From: Chelativorans alearensis
Lineage (GTDB): Bacteria; Pseudomonadota; Alphaproteobacteria; Rhizobiales; Rhizobiaceae
Direction: 5' to 3'
NCBI RefSeq assembly: GCF_010993735.1
Contig: NZ_WQNI01000004.1
Coordinates: 124,001-188,000 of the forward strand
Length of the DNA stretch: 64,000 nucleotides
Made by a program: the position numbers and the translations under genes. Of this stretch, positions 1-8,657 are shown piece after piece; the stretch's first letter is position 1; each line of letters begins with the position of its first letter. The notes below the pieces were generated by a model that saw only the letters and a list, made by a program, of their open reading frames with translations, did not search any database and was not told the DNA's origin.

Positions 1-2
1 AG

Positions 3-98
3 AAGGCCCGGGGACTGCAGGTGGGAGCCGATGCCTATATCGCCAAGAGCGGCTTTGACCAGCAGCATTTCCTGGAAACGGTTCGTCAGATGATCTGA
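3..98 (+). CDS. C-terminal end of a CheA-type hybrid kinase receiver domain (partial)
   Basis: Only the last 31 codons are present; the gene enters from the left edge and ends with TGA at 96-98. The peptide contains GADAYIAKSGFDQQ followed by a closing helix. This matches the end of the CheY-like receiver fused to CheA in alternative chemosensory systems, where GA-x-x-YI-x-KS-x-FDQ is typical and the lysine is the conserved receiver lysine. It lies 6 nt upstream of cheB on the same strand, which fits a che operon running in from the left. A stand-alone response regulator cannot be excluded. Confidence 0.6.
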   Translation, partial: KARGLQVGADAYIAKSGFDQQHFLETVRQMI

Positions 99-104
99 GG
101 CTCC

Positions 105-1136
105 ATGCTGCGCCTCCTCCTCATAACAAAGAGCACCGAGCTGCAGTCGCTCATCAGGCGAACAGGCGGATTTGGCGGCGAGGTGGAACTGGTCGGCGTG
201 GCCGAAAGCCAGCGGGAAGCGATCGACGGGGCGAAGCGGCTCAAGCCGGACATCGTCATCGTCGAGCCGACGGTGGGCGACAGGGAATGCGCGGACGTGG
301 TGAAGGAGATCATGGTCGAGGCGCCCCTTCCGATCGTCATGGTCTCTTCCGTTTCCGATCCCGGCCTTGCGGGCCTCGCGGTCGAGGCGCTCTCATCGGG
401 AGCGCTCGCGATCATTCCCGTGCCGTTGGAAACCGACGGGCAAATAGATGAGCCGTCGGTGCGGAAGTTCGTGTCGAGCCTCGCCGCCATGTGCCAGGTG
501 AAGGTGGTGCGGCGGTGGCGCGCCCGAGGCAGCCCGTCCGCCGCGCGAAGGACGGTTGGCAGATCCGTCCGCATCATAGGGATTGTGGCCTCGACCGGGG
601 GGCTTGCGGCTATCAAGACGATCTTGAAGAGACTGCCGCCCGATTTCCCCGCACCGATCCTGACGGTCCAGCACATCGCAAGCGGGCATATCGACGCGAT
701 CGCCGCTTCCCTCGACAAGGAGTCGGCACTCAGGGTGAAGGTCGCCGAAGATGGCGATCTCCTAGCGCCAGCGACGGTTTATCTCGCGCCCGACGGGCGC
801 CAAATGGGATTGAGCGGCAGAAGGCGGATCCACGTGTTGGACGATCTTCCGGTCGATGGGTTCCTGCCCTCGGGAACCTATCTTTTCTCGTCCATGGCAA
901 GCGCGTTCGGCAGCGAATGTCTGGCCATCGTGCTTACCGGGATGGGCAGGGACGGGACCGAGGGTTTGAGGACGGTCCGCGCGGTCGGAGGTGTGGCGAT
1001 GGCGCAGGACGGGGAGAGCTCGGCCGTGTTCGGGATGCCGAAGGCAGCCATCGATTCCGGCTTGGTCGATCAGGTCGTGTCTCTGGACAAGATGCCTCGG
1101 GAAATGGCCCGGCTAGCAGGCGTCACGGTCTGCTGA
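105..1136 (+). CDS. cheB: CheB-type protein-glutamate methylesterase with a degenerate receiver domain
   Basis: 343 aa, the usual CheB length. Residues 1-125 form a receiver-like domain and 155-343 the methylesterase domain. The catalytic triad is intact: S163 in ASTGG, H190 in VQHI and D283 in GMGRDG. The receiver has lost its chemistry. The acidic pair near residues 7-9 reads ITKS, the phospho-acceptor position is Glu (E54 in VIVEPT), and the KP lysine is Val (PVP, about residue 105). Phosphorylation by CheA is therefore unlikely, and the enzyme may be constitutively active or controlled through protein contacts. It would demethylate or deamidate chemoreceptor glutamates. The neighbouring Tad genes make control of a surface or pilus response plausible, but this is inference. 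Confidence 0.85.
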   Translation: MLRLLLITKSTELQSLIRRTGGFGGEVELVGVAESQREAIDGAKRLKPDIVIVEPTVGDRECADVVKEIMVEAPLPIVMVSSVSDPGLAGLAVEALSSGALAIIPVPLETDGQIDEPSVRKFVSSLAAMCQVKVVRRWRARGSPSAARRTVGRSVRIIGIVASTGGLAAIKTILKRLPPDFPAPILTVQHIASGHIDAIAASLDKESALRVKVAEDGDLLAPATVYLAPDGRQMGLSGRRRIHVLDDLPVDGFLPSGTYLFSSMASAFGSECLAIVLTGMGRDGTEGLRTVRAVGGVAMAQDGESSAVFGMPKAAIDSGLVDQVVSLDKMPREMARLAGVTVC

Positions 1137-1149
1137 CGCGTCGGCCGGG

Positions 1150-2121
1150 CTACTGAATGCCGGCGATCTGGATCGCCGCGGGCGTGACGATCACCGCGAA
1201 GAGCACGGGCAGGAAGAAGATGATCATCGGTACCGTGAGCTTGGGCGGCAGAGCGGCGGCGCGTTTTTCGGCCTCGCTCATGCGCATGTCGCGGTTTTCC
1301 TGGGCCATAACGCGCAGGGCCTGCCCCAAGGGGGTGCCGTATTTCTCCGCCTGGATGAGGCTGGTCACCACGGCGCGCACGCCCTCCACCCCTGTCCGCT
1401 TGCCGAGATTCTCGTAAGCCTGGCGGCGATCTTGCAGATAGGACAGTTCCGCTGTCGTCAGCGCCATCTCCTCCGCGACTTCCGTGGATTGGGTGCCGAT
1501 CTCCTCGGCGACCTTGCGGAACGCGCTTTCGATGCTCATTCCGGATTCCACGGTGATGAGCAGCAGGTCGAGCGCTTCAGGCCACGCGCGGCGGATGGCC
1601 TTCTGCCGCTTGGTGATCCTGTTCCTGATGTAGATGGCTGGAACGAAATATCCGAGCGCCCCGATGGCGGCCGCGATGCCGAATGCCGCGTAAAGCGGCA
1701 CCGACGGCTTCAGAAGGAAGAGAAAATAGAGCGCGGCAATTGCGAATATCACAACCGGCGCGATGAGCCGTATGGCGAGGAACGTGATCACCGGCGCGCT
1801 GCCGCGATAGCCGGCCATCCGCAGCCGTTCGGCGATCTCGCCGCCTTCGGCTTGCTTGGCGAGGTTGAAGCGCTCGACGATCGTCTTGAAGAGCTTGCGC
1901 GGTTCGCTGCGCAACGACATGGGCTTGTGTTCGGCAGTGAGCCGCGCGCGCTCGCGTTTGCGCAGGAGCTGGCGCTCGTTCTCCACCTTCGCCATGCGCC
2001 GGGCGAGGTCGTTACGGAACAGATACGGCCAGGAGACCACGAGGACCGCCGAAAACGCAGCGACGGCCGCCATGATGGCCGAAAGTTGCTCGGGATCGGG
2101 AAGGTTGGAGACGAAGCTCAT
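1150..2121 (-). CDS. tadC: Tad pilus inner-membrane platform protein TadC (locus 1)
   Basis: 323 aa with the type II secretion F-domain (GspF-like) in the second half. The recognisable core includes the stretch around ALDLLLITVESGMSIESAF and a final hydrophobic helix. TM segments lie near residues 10-30, 120-160 and 295-318. It forms the inner-membrane platform with TadB, over the TadA ATPase. Its start is 9 nt after the tadB stop, with TGAGG upstream of the ATG. It is the last gene of the flp-tadA-tadB-tadC transcript and converges on cheB with a 13-nt gap. Confidence 0.88.
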   Translation of the reverse strand: MSFVSNLPDPEQLSAIMAAVAAFSAVLVVSWPYLFRNDLARRMAKVENERQLLRKRERARLTAEHKPMSLRSEPRKLFKTIVERFNLAKQAEGGEIAERLRMAGYRGSAPVITFLAIRLIAPVVIFAIAALYFLFLLKPSVPLYAAFGIAAAIGALGYFVPAIYIRNRITKRQKAIRRAWPEALDLLLITVESGMSIESAFRKVAEEIGTQSTEVAEEMALTTAELSYLQDRRQAYENLGKRTGVEGVRAVVTSLIQAEKYGTPLGQALRVMAQENRDMRMSEAEKRAAALPPKLTVPMIIFFLPVLFAVIVTPAAIQIAGIQ

Positions 2122-2130
2122 CGCGCTGCC

Positions 2131-3153
2131 TCAGAAATCGAAGTTGATCATCTTGCGCATGACGAGGATGCCCGTGCCCATCCACAGCGCGCAGCCGGCA
2201 AGCACGATCTTGCCCGTTACGGTGGTGAACAGGAGCGACATGTAGTCGGGGCTCGTCACATAAACGGCTGCGGATACGAGGAAGGGCAGGGCGCCGATGA
2301 TGCCGGCGGAGGACTTTGCCTCCGAGCTCATCGCCTTGATCTTTGTGCTCATCTTCCTGCGTTCTCGCAACACCCTGGAAAGGTTGCCGAGCGCCTCCGA
2401 AAGGCTACCGCCAGTGCGGCTCTGAAGAGCGATGACGATCGCGAAGAAGTTGGCCTCCGGCAGAGGAACGCGTTCCCACAACCTCTGCACCGCCTCGTCG
2501 AGCGGAATCCCGAGCGTCTGGTCCTGGACGATCGACACGAACTCGCTTCTGATCGGCTCCGGCGCCTCGGTGGCGATCACCCGCAGGCAGTCCGGCATGG
2601 GCAGACCGGATTTCAAACCGCGCACGATCACATCGACCGCGTTTGGAAATTCGACGGTGAAGTTCTTGAGGCGCCGCTTGCGCCGCGTTCCGACATAGAC
2701 GTGCGGCAGAAGCAGCCCGCCCGCAACGGCGAAGCCGAGGGCGACGAGCATTCCCGCCCCCAGAACGATCGCAAGCAGAAAACACACCACGCCCGAAGCC
2801 GCGCAGGCGGCGTAATAGGCCTTCTTCGACCAGCCAAGGCCCGCCTGCCGGATTCTGCCCGCAAGGGTTGGCTTGCCGGCCTTCCTGCTCTTCGCCTTCT
2901 GCTTCTCCTCGAGTTCCCGCAGCGTCTTTTCCACGGATTTGCGGCGGTCCCGCTCCTCGTCCGCCGACGAAGAGACATCCTCTGCCGCACCGAAGGCAGC
3001 AAGGCGCTGGAAACGCCGCTTGAAGGGGCTGGCCTGGGCAAGGCGCGGGTAGAACATCGCCGCGGCCAATCCCCCGACGCTCAAGGTCGCGAAGGTAAAC
3101 ACCACCATCGGGAAGAGAGTGGGCCCAAGAAGCATGCTCAACTCCTTCATCAT
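2131..3153 (-). CDS. tadB: Tad pilus inner-membrane platform protein TadB (locus 1)
   Basis: 340 aa from the ATG at 3153. The frame is open further upstream, but this start has GAGGGA eight bases before it and follows the tadA stop at 3164 closely. There is an N-terminal TM (FPMVVFTFATLSVGGLAAAM) and a charged cytoplasmic stretch. The F-domain follows, with the family pattern around DVIVRGLKSGLPMPDCL and RTGGSLSEALGNLS, then C-terminal TMs. It acts with TadC as the platform for Flp pilus assembly. It ends in the family-typical MRKMINFDF, as does its paralogue at 47171-48145 (YRMVNFDF). Confidence 0.88.
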   Translation of the reverse strand: MMKELSMLLGPTLFPMVVFTFATLSVGGLAAAMFYPRLAQASPFKRRFQRLAAFGAAEDVSSSADEERDRRKSVEKTLRELEEKQKAKSRKAGKPTLAGRIRQAGLGWSKKAYYAACAASGVVCFLLAIVLGAGMLVALGFAVAGGLLLPHVYVGTRRKRRLKNFTVEFPNAVDVIVRGLKSGLPMPDCLRVIATEAPEPIRSEFVSIVQDQTLGIPLDEAVQRLWERVPLPEANFFAIVIALQSRTGGSLSEALGNLSRVLRERRKMSTKIKAMSSEAKSSAGIIGALPFLVSAAVYVTSPDYMSLLFTTVTGKIVLAGCALWMGTGILVMRKMINFDF

Positions 3154-3163
3154 ACGGTTCCCT

Positions 3164-4579
3164 CTAGGCTGCGGCCTTCGCTTCCGCGGCATCCAGCGCT
3201 GCCGCAAGGCGCGCTTCCTCGCCATAATAGCGGGCGCGATCCCAGAATGCGGGGCGGCCGATCCCGGTGGAGCGATGGCGGCCCAGCAACTTTCCGCCGG
3301 CATCCTCTCCCAGGATGTCGTAGACGAAGAGATCCTGGGTGGTGACGACGTCGCCCTCCATCCCCAGCACTTCGGTGATGTGGGTGATGCGGCGCGAGCC
3401 GTCGCGCAGGCGCGCAGCCTGCACGACCACATCCACCGAGGAAACGATCATCTCGCGTATGGTCTTGGGAGGCAGCGTGAAGCCACCCATGGTGATCATG
3501 GATTCGAGCCGCGAGATCGCCTCGCGCGGCGAGTTTGCATGCAGTGTTCCCATCGAGCCGTCATGGCCCGTGTTCATGGCCTGCAGGAGGTCGAAGGCTT
3601 CGGGCCCACGCACCTCGCCGACGATGATGCGCTCCGGCCGCATGCGCAGGCAGTTTTTCACCAGGCTGCGCATGGTGATCTCGCCTTGCCCTTCGATGTT
3701 GGGCGGGCGCGTTTCCAGGCGAACGACGTGCGGCTGCTGGAGCTGGAGCTCGGCCGCATCCTCACAGGTGATGATGCGCTCACCATCGTCGATGTAGCCG
3801 GTGAGGCAGTTGAGCAGCGTCGTCTTACCCGAGCCCGTTCCGCCCGATATGAGCACGTTGCAGCGGACGCGGCCGATGATCCTCAGGATCTCCGCGCCCT
3901 CCGGCGTGATCGAGCCGAATTTCACCAGCTGGTCGAGGGTGAGCTTGTCCTTCTTGAACTTGCGGATCGTCAGGCTGGGGCCGTCGATCGCCAGCGGCGG
4001 GGCGATGACGTTGACACGCGAGCCGTCCGCCAGGCGCGCGTCGCAGATCGGGCTCGACTCGTCGACGCGGCGGCCGACTTGGCTGACGATCCTCTGACAG
4101 ATGTTCAGGAGCTGCTCGTTGTCGCGGAAGCGGATGCCGGTCTTCTGGATATGGCCGTCCACCTCTATGAAGACCTGGTCCGCGCCGTTGACCATGATGT
4201 CGGCAATGTCGTCGCGCTTCAGCAGCGGCTCCAAAGGGCCGTAGCCGAGGATGTCGTCGCAGATGTCGTTGAGCAGCCCGTCCTGTTCGGATTGAGAAAG
4301 GCCGGCCTTCTTGGCAGCGACGATGTCGTTGACGATCGCACCGATTTCCTTGCGTGCCCGAGCCTCCTCCATCGTCGACAGGGCGGAGACATCGATGGCG
4401 GCGATGAGCGCGCTGAAGACGTCCTTTTTCAGGTCGTAGTAGTGGTTCAGCTTTGCGGCCAAAACGGGTGCGGGGGCCGGCGCGGCATGTTCCTGCGGAG
4501 GCGCTGGCTCCGGCGCAGCGGGCGGCAGCGCTTGGATTTCAACTGACTGCAGCTGTGCAGCGGATTTCCTGCCGATCAT
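3164..4579 (-). CDS. tadA: Tad pilus assembly ATPase TadA/CpaF (locus 1)
   Basis: 471 aa secretion-superfamily ATPase powering Flp pilus extension. The Walker A motif GGTGSGKT is at about residues 246-253. The Asp-box/Walker B region and the [21 protein letters not shown] stretch are clear, as is LHANSPREA. An Ala/Pro-rich, poorly conserved N-terminus (residues 15-42) precedes the CpaF N-domain. The start at 4579 (MIGRKS) is chosen over an in-frame start at 4642 because that one lies inside a terminator hairpin at 4622-4640. TadB follows 10 nt downstream. Confidence 0.92.
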   Translation of the reverse strand: MIGRKSAAQLQSVEIQALPPAAPEPAPPQEHAAPAPAPVLAAKLNHYYDLKKDVFSALIAAIDVSALSTMEEARARKEIGAIVNDIVAAKKAGLSQSEQDGLLNDICDDILGYGPLEPLLKRDDIADIMVNGADQVFIEVDGHIQKTGIRFRDNEQLLNICQRIVSQVGRRVDESSPICDARLADGSRVNVIAPPLAIDGPSLTIRKFKKDKLTLDQLVKFGSITPEGAEILRIIGRVRCNVLISGGTGSGKTTLLNCLTGYIDDGERIITCEDAAELQLQQPHVVRLETRPPNIEGQGEITMRSLVKNCLRMRPERIIVGEVRGPEAFDLLQAMNTGHDGSMGTLHANSPREAISRLESMITMGGFTLPPKTIREMIVSSVDVVVQAARLRDGSRRITHITEVLGMEGDVVTTQDLFVYDILGEDAGGKLLGRHRSTGIGRPAFWDRARYYGEEARLAAALDAAEAKAAA

Positions 4580-4612
4580 TGCTCTTGCCCTGAACGTTCC
4601 GCGACTGGCGCT

Positions 4613-4640
4613 TACAGAAAAGGGGGGCTTTTCACCCCCC
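4613..4640 (-). terminator. Hairpin terminator/attenuator after flp1
   Basis: Reading the minus strand, GGGGGG at 4640-4635 pairs with CCCCCC at 4627-4622 across a 7-nt loop, followed by TTTTCT. It lies 32 nt past the flp1 stop and before the tadA start. It should let the pilin message accumulate while some transcription reads through into tadA-tadB-tadC. Confidence 0.75.
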
Positions 4641-4672
4641 AACTTTCGTTGTTCTGGAAAGCCGGAGGCCCC

Positions 4673-4849
4673 TTACGTGGTGGGGGGATTCAGCTTGTTA
4701 GCAATATGCTCGAACACGTTGTTTACGTCCGTGCCGACAAGGCCGACGGCGGTGATGATGGCCACGGCGATCAGGCCGGCGATCAGACCGTATTCGATAG
4801 CGGTCGCGCCGGACTCGTTTCTGACGAAGCGGGTGACGAGGTTCTTCAT
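4673..4849 (-). CDS. flp: Flp-type major pilin (locus 1)
   Basis: 58 aa type IVb prepilin. A short charged leader (MKNLVTRFVRNESG) precedes the processing site and the signature ATAIEYGLIAGLIAVAII. Cleavage after the Gly by the prepilin peptidase leaves a pilin of about 44 aa. The ATG at 4849 is preferred over an upstream in-frame ATG at 4891 because AAAGGA sits just before it and it gives the normal leader length. It is polymerised by TadA/B/C. It has its own promoter (4952-4987) and a strong hairpin downstream, which fits very high expression. Confidence 0.93.
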   Translation of the reverse strand: MKNLVTRFVRNESGATAIEYGLIAGLIAVAIITAVGLVGTDVNNVFEHIANKLNPPTT

Positions 4850-4951
4850 GGTTCGATCCTTTGTTGGGTTGCGAGGTTGTGCCGACACCATCGAGGATCG
4901 GCGTCACAGGCGGGTCATCGTTTTCTCCGGACCCACGCTCTGTGTAGGCGT

Positions 4952-4987
4952 GATATAGCTGTGTTAACGGTTTTGCTCCATTCAGCC
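4952..4987 (-). promoter_or_regulatory. flp1 promoter element shared with the tadG-like promoter
   Basis: On the minus strand GGCTGAAT is followed after exactly 17 nt by ACAGCTATATC. The same two blocks with the same 17-nt spacing occur on the plus strand at 8716-8751, upstream of the tadG-like gene. GGCTGAAT also lies within an 18-bp block (CCATTCAGCCTGATGGCC, 4978-4995) repeated at 8658-8675. TATATC is a reasonable -10; GGCTGAAT may be an activator site or an extended -35. Confidence 0.6.
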
Positions 4988-5063
4988 TGATGGCCGACCG
5001 CTCCCGCACCACCCTCGGCCACATGGCCTAATTCGCTTGCCCGGGTTGGGGGCACCAAGAACG

Positions 5064-5486
5064 TCAGCCCGCGGGAATGCGCCTGGAAACGCTGAGGGCA
5101 AACGGACTGTCGCTCACCCCCGGAACGAGGAAGGTGAACGGGTAACGGATCGACAGCGTGCGGTATTGCACCCCGTCGACTGTTTCGGTCTCGACCGTAA
5201 CCTGCAGCAGGTTCCCATCCCCGCCGAACGCGCCCCGGACCGCGCCGTCAAGCGCGACGGTAGCCTCGCTCAACGAGGCGTCGAGGGGTATCTGACCGAT
5301 CAGCACCTTGCGCGCTGCGACATCCGCGGCGTAGGCGAGGTCGTTGCGCACGAAGAATGCGCGGCCGAACTCCACGACGCCGAGGCAGAGCAGGAGCAAG
5401 GGCAAGCAGACGATCGCAAACTCGACGGCCGCGGCCCCCGACTGAGACTTTGCAAGCTGACTGAGCGGGTACCGGATGGGACTCAT
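5064..5486 (-). CDS. tadE: TadE-like minor pseudopilin (locus 1)
   Basis: 140 aa. After a short leader the sequence SGAAAVEFAIVCLPLLLLCLG gives the TadE signature: a Glu at +5 of a hydrophobic helix after a prepilin-type cleavage site. FGRAFFVRNDLAYAADVAAR follows, as in the family. TadE proteins are minor pseudopilins processed by the same peptidase as Flp. Its ATG overlaps the stop of the upstream tadZ-tadE fusion (ATGA), so the two are translationally coupled. It ends the cpaA-cpaB-tadZE-tadE operon; the flp1 promoter region follows. Confidence 0.85.
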   Translation of the reverse strand: MSPIRYPLSQLAKSQSGAAAVEFAIVCLPLLLLCLGVVEFGRAFFVRNDLAYAADVAARKVLIGQIPLDASLSEATVALDGAVRGAFGGDGNLLQVTVETETVDGVQYRTLSIRYPFTFLVPGVSDSPFALSVSRRIPAG

Positions 5487-7222
5487 TGAACCTGGATCTG
5501 CGCGGATGAGCTCAGCCGGAAGTCCGCCAGTATCTCCGGCAGGGACATGGCGTCATAGGTCTTGGAAGCTTCCAGGCGGTAGAAAACGAAGGGCGATGCC
5601 GAACTCACGCACGACGCTGTACAGGCGGGTGCATCGACCGGCGATATGTCGGCCTCTTCCGGGCATGCGCAATAGCGCTTGACCATGTCGAAGGCGATCC
5701 CTGCCGGCGCACCGGTCTGCCCGAGGGACGCCTGCATGACCTTGTAGACCTCTCCTTCGCCCGGATCGGACATGGCGGCCTGCGCGCCGGCACGCAGTGC
5801 ATGGTCGATCGCCATGCGCTCGTGCAGCGCAAGGCCCACGTCCGCCATCGCCACCAGGGAAAAGGCCAGCACCGGCGCAACCAGCGCGAATTCGACGGCC
5901 GAGACACCGCTTTCGGAGGTGGCCAGTTCCGCTGCCTTGCCTTTCCCGACCATCAGCCCGTTCTGCCAGCGCCGGAACCTTCCGAAAAGGGCCTGTAGCT
6001 GGAATTTCTTGCCGCTTTTCTTGTCGCGCTGGCCGCTCACGCGCCAGGCAAGCTCGCTCATGGCGCGCGCGGCTTTCGAGCCTCGCGCCACCTTCGTCAC
6101 CATGCGGCCCTCATTGGCAGCCTTGCCGAACGCCTGTGGATCGAAGGGGATCGTCACCCATTGCTCCACGCCAACCGCTGCAGCGAAATCCTTCAGCTTG
6201 ATCTCGGGCATCTTCGGCGTGCCCACACGATTGAGGACAAGCCTCGGGGGTGGATCGTTCGGCCGCGCCTTCTTCAGATGCTCGATGATGTTCTTGGCAT
6301 TGCGCATGCTCGCCAGATCGGGCGTTGCGGTGACGACGATCTCGTCCGCACTTAGCAGCGCCTTCTTCGTCCATGGGGTCCAAAGATGCGGGATATCGAG
6401 AACGAGATGCCACGAACTTGACCTGGCGACGTCCAGCAGCCGATCGACGTCCTCTTCCTTCAAGTTGAAGGATCGGTCGAAGGCGGCGTTGACGGGAAGC
6501 AGGTGCAAACGCTCGGAGTGCTTGACCGCTATGCGCTTGATGAGCACCTCGTCGACGCGGTTTACGCCTTCGATGATCTCCACCATTCCTTGCGGCGAGT
6601 CGATGTCGAAATCCAGCCCGACGGTGCCGAACTGCAGATCGAGATCGGCGACAAGCACATCCGCATCCGACCGGTCCACCATGGCCGCGGCCACGTTATG
6701 GGCGATCGTCGAGGAGCCGGAGCCGCCCTTGGCGCCGATGAAGGCGATGATGCGCCCCAGCTTTTCCTCGACCGAGCTGCGAAAGCACCGCGACACGGCC
6801 TCGACGAACGCCATGGGCGCAACGGGCGCAACGAGGTAGTCGTCCACGCCCGCCTCGGTCAGCTCGCGGTAGAGATTTACGTCGTTGGAAGAGCCGATCA
6901 CGATCACCTTCGTGCCGGCGATGCATTCCAGCGCCAGCGCTTCGAGCTCTTCCTTGAGCTTCGATTTGTCCTCATGGCATTCCACGACGACGAGATTCGG
7001 CGATGGCGTTCCCCGGTAGAAGGAGGCCGCCTGCATCATGCCTCCTTGCCTGACCGAGACGCTGGCGCGTGCCATCCGCCGGTCGAGCGCGCCGGTGCGG
7101 ATCGCGTCAGCCAGATCCGCGGAGGTGCAGAAGGCGGTGATGTCGACCTTCGGAATCGTGTGCAAGACGTGTGGCGCGTCCATGAGGTTCATATCCCGTT
7201 TTTCAACTGAGGTCTGCGTCAT
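5483..7222 (-). CDS. cpaE: TadZ/CpaE localisation ATPase fused to a TadE-type pseudopilin domain
   Basis: 579 aa in one uninterrupted frame. Residues 1-150 form a receiver-like (ARD) domain. Residues 155-400 are a MinD/ParA-type CpaE/TadZ ATPase with GAKGGSGSST, which keeps the signature Lys but lacks the P-loop Lys, as is common in TadZ. From about residue 424 a TadE signature appears (SGVSAVEFALVAPVLAFSL), with Cys-rich C-terminal sequence. CpaE is normally cytoplasmic and about 400-430 aa, whereas TadE must reach the prepilin peptidase. Either this is a genuine fusion or the TadE part is also made from the internal ATG at 5953 (MVGKGK). AAGAGG precedes the start at 7222. Confidence 0.85.
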   Translation of the reverse strand: MTQTSVEKRDMNLMDAPHVLHTIPKVDITAFCTSADLADAIRTGALDRRMARASVSVRQGGMMQAASFYRGTPSPNLVVVECHEDKSKLKEELEALALECIAGTKVIVIGSSNDVNLYRELTEAGVDDYLVAPVAPMAFVEAVSRCFRSSVEEKLGRIIAFIGAKGGSGSSTIAHNVAAAMVDRSDADVLVADLDLQFGTVGLDFDIDSPQGMVEIIEGVNRVDEVLIKRIAVKHSERLHLLPVNAAFDRSFNLKEEDVDRLLDVARSSSWHLVLDIPHLWTPWTKKALLSADEIVVTATPDLASMRNAKNIIEHLKKARPNDPPPRLVLNRVGTPKMPEIKLKDFAAAVGVEQWVTIPFDPQAFGKAANEGRMVTKVARGSKAARAMSELAWRVSGQRDKKSGKKFQLQALFGRFRRWQNGLMVGKGKAAELATSESGVSAVEFALVAPVLAFSLVAMADVGLALHERMAIDHALRAGAQAAMSDPGEGEVYKVMQASLGQTGAPAGIAFDMVKRYCACPEEADISPVDAPACTASCVSSASPFVFYRLEASKTYDAMSLPEILADFRLSSSAQIQVQ

Positions 7223-7231
7223 GCCGGCCTC

Positions 7232-8035
7232 TTAGCTGCCTTCACGGTTTGAGGAGGGTACCTCCACCGTCCTGAAGGTGTTGCCGACGAAAATCCGGAT
7301 GTCTCTGGTACGGCTTTTCTCGGTGATGGTTTTGGCAGGCTCGGCCTCGTCGGAGGCGGCGCGTAGGGCAAGCGAAATGGAGCCTGACGCTTCCGCCGCG
7401 GTGATCACGGGTATCTGCTGCGGGTCCACTTCAAGGGTCGCGGTCTTGCCGACGACGGGTGCTCCGTCGCTCACTTCCGACGCTGTTTGGTCGACCGCAA
7501 GAACCCGGATATTGGAGAGGATCGTCCGGCTCGATACCCGCTCCTCGCCGGATTGCCCCGACTTCACCGCGGTGTGGATCAGATCCACGCGGTCGTTCGG
7601 CAGGATGAAGCCTCCCGCGGTGCTCTCGGCGGTAACGCGCACGGCAATCGCCCGCTTTCCCGACGGAAGCTGGCCGGACAGGAAACCGGCGCCCGGCTGC
7701 GCCAGCCGGTCGTCCCGTATGGGTTCGCCGGCCACGAAGCCACCGCGCACGAGCGAGCCCTTGAGCACCTCCGGTGCGTCGGGCCGCGCGGAACGGCTCA
7801 CGAAAACGGCGGGGACATCTCCCGCCGTCCACGGCTGCCAGTGCAGGTCGGCTTCCTTAAGAGTGATGCCGTGCGCGAGATCGGAGGCTGCGACGAGCAC
7901 TTCCTCCTCGGGGGGCGAAGGCGGCGCGGCCAAGCTGTTGGCGGCCGCCGTCTGCTCTCCGGCTGCACCCATGGCCAGCCATGCGGCAACGCCGCCGGAG
8001 CTTAGTGCCAGAAGGAGAATGAGGATACGGAACAT
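7232..8035 (-). CDS. cpaB: Flp pilus assembly protein CpaB/RcpC (locus 1)
   Basis: 267 aa with an N-terminal signal/anchor helix (MFRILILLLALSSGGVAAWLA), then an SAF-type domain at about 45-110 (VLVAASDLAHGITLKEADL). The RcpC domain follows, including RAIAVRVTAESTAGGFILP and the NDRVDLIHT region. It is periplasmic and thought to link the secretin to the inner-membrane complex, possibly touching peptidoglycan. It lies between cpaA (13 nt) and the cpaE fusion (9 nt). cpaC and cpaD, usually next in this operon, are not here but at 15188-16961. Confidence 0.88.
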   Translation of the reverse strand: MFRILILLLALSSGGVAAWLAMGAAGEQTAAANSLAAPPSPPEEEVLVAASDLAHGITLKEADLHWQPWTAGDVPAVFVSRSARPDAPEVLKGSLVRGGFVAGEPIRDDRLAQPGAGFLSGQLPSGKRAIAVRVTAESTAGGFILPNDRVDLIHTAVKSGQSGEERVSSRTILSNIRVLAVDQTASEVSDGAPVVGKTATLEVDPQQIPVITAAEASGSISLALRAASDEAEPAKTITEKSRTRDIRIFVGNTFRTVEVPSSNREGS

Positions 8036-8048
8036 CGCTTTTCTCTCA

Positions 8049-8561
8049 CTAGATTACGGCTGTGAAGAACGGGCTCTCGGGCAGAAGCAGGAGTGCCGCT
8101 GCGGAAAGCGCCACGCCATAGGGAACGCCGGAGGACGCCTCATGAAGCCGCCCCGTCCATTCCGTCTGCCGCAGAAAGGCTGGCAGTGGCACCCGCCGAA
8201 ACTGGATCAGCGCCAAAGTGAGCAACGCGCCGGCTGCCGAGACGCAGAGGAGATAGGTGAACGCCTGGTCCGCACCGAGCCACAGGACAGCTACTGCGGC
8301 GAGCTTCGCATCGCCGCCGCCGATCCAGCCGGAGGCAAAAAGCAGGAAGGTTCCCGCAAGAACCATGGTTGCGGCCGCCACGGCCGACAGCATCCCATCG
8401 AGCCCGACGCCCGCAACCGGTGCGAACACCGCATATGCGCCGGCAAGCAGCAGCACGAGCCGGTTCGTGATCGTCATCGTCGCGACGTCCCTCAGGCCGG
8501 CATAGGTCATGCCGGCGGCGAAAAGGAAGAGCGCGGCCCAGGCCGCGGCGTTGGAGATCAT
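8049..8561 (-). CDS. cpaA: Prepilin peptidase CpaA/TadV (locus 1)
   Basis: 170 aa, multi-TM A24-family aspartic peptidase. The first catalytic Asp is in LRDVATM (about residue 24) and the second in the GxGD motif GGGDAKLA (about residue 84). It lacks the N-terminal methyltransferase domain of PilD, as expected for TadV. It cleaves Flp and TadE/TadG-type leaders. It is the first gene of the minus-strand operon; the divergent region 8562-8779 carries the shared Tad regulatory motif. Confidence 0.88.
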   Translation of the reverse strand: MISNAAAWAALFLFAAGMTYAGLRDVATMTITNRLVLLLAGAYAVFAPVAGVGLDGMLSAVAAATMVLAGTFLLFASGWIGGGDAKLAAVAVLWLGADQAFTYLLCVSAAGALLTLALIQFRRVPLPAFLRQTEWTGRLHEASSGVPYGVALSAAALLLLPESPFFTAVI

Positions 8562-8657
8562 TTCAGGCTCCCGGTGGCGTTCAAGCGGCGGGCGGCACGG
8601 TCATCGGTGGAGCGCCGCCCAACTGCCGGGCAATTTGATGCCTCGCTGCCGGAAACA

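Noticed and set aside
1432-3345. A 637-codon open frame on the plus strand
   Set aside because: It lies opposite tadC and tadB, which have recognisable motifs, ribosome sites and operon spacing. Its composition (His/Arg/Asp-rich) is typical of antisense shadows.
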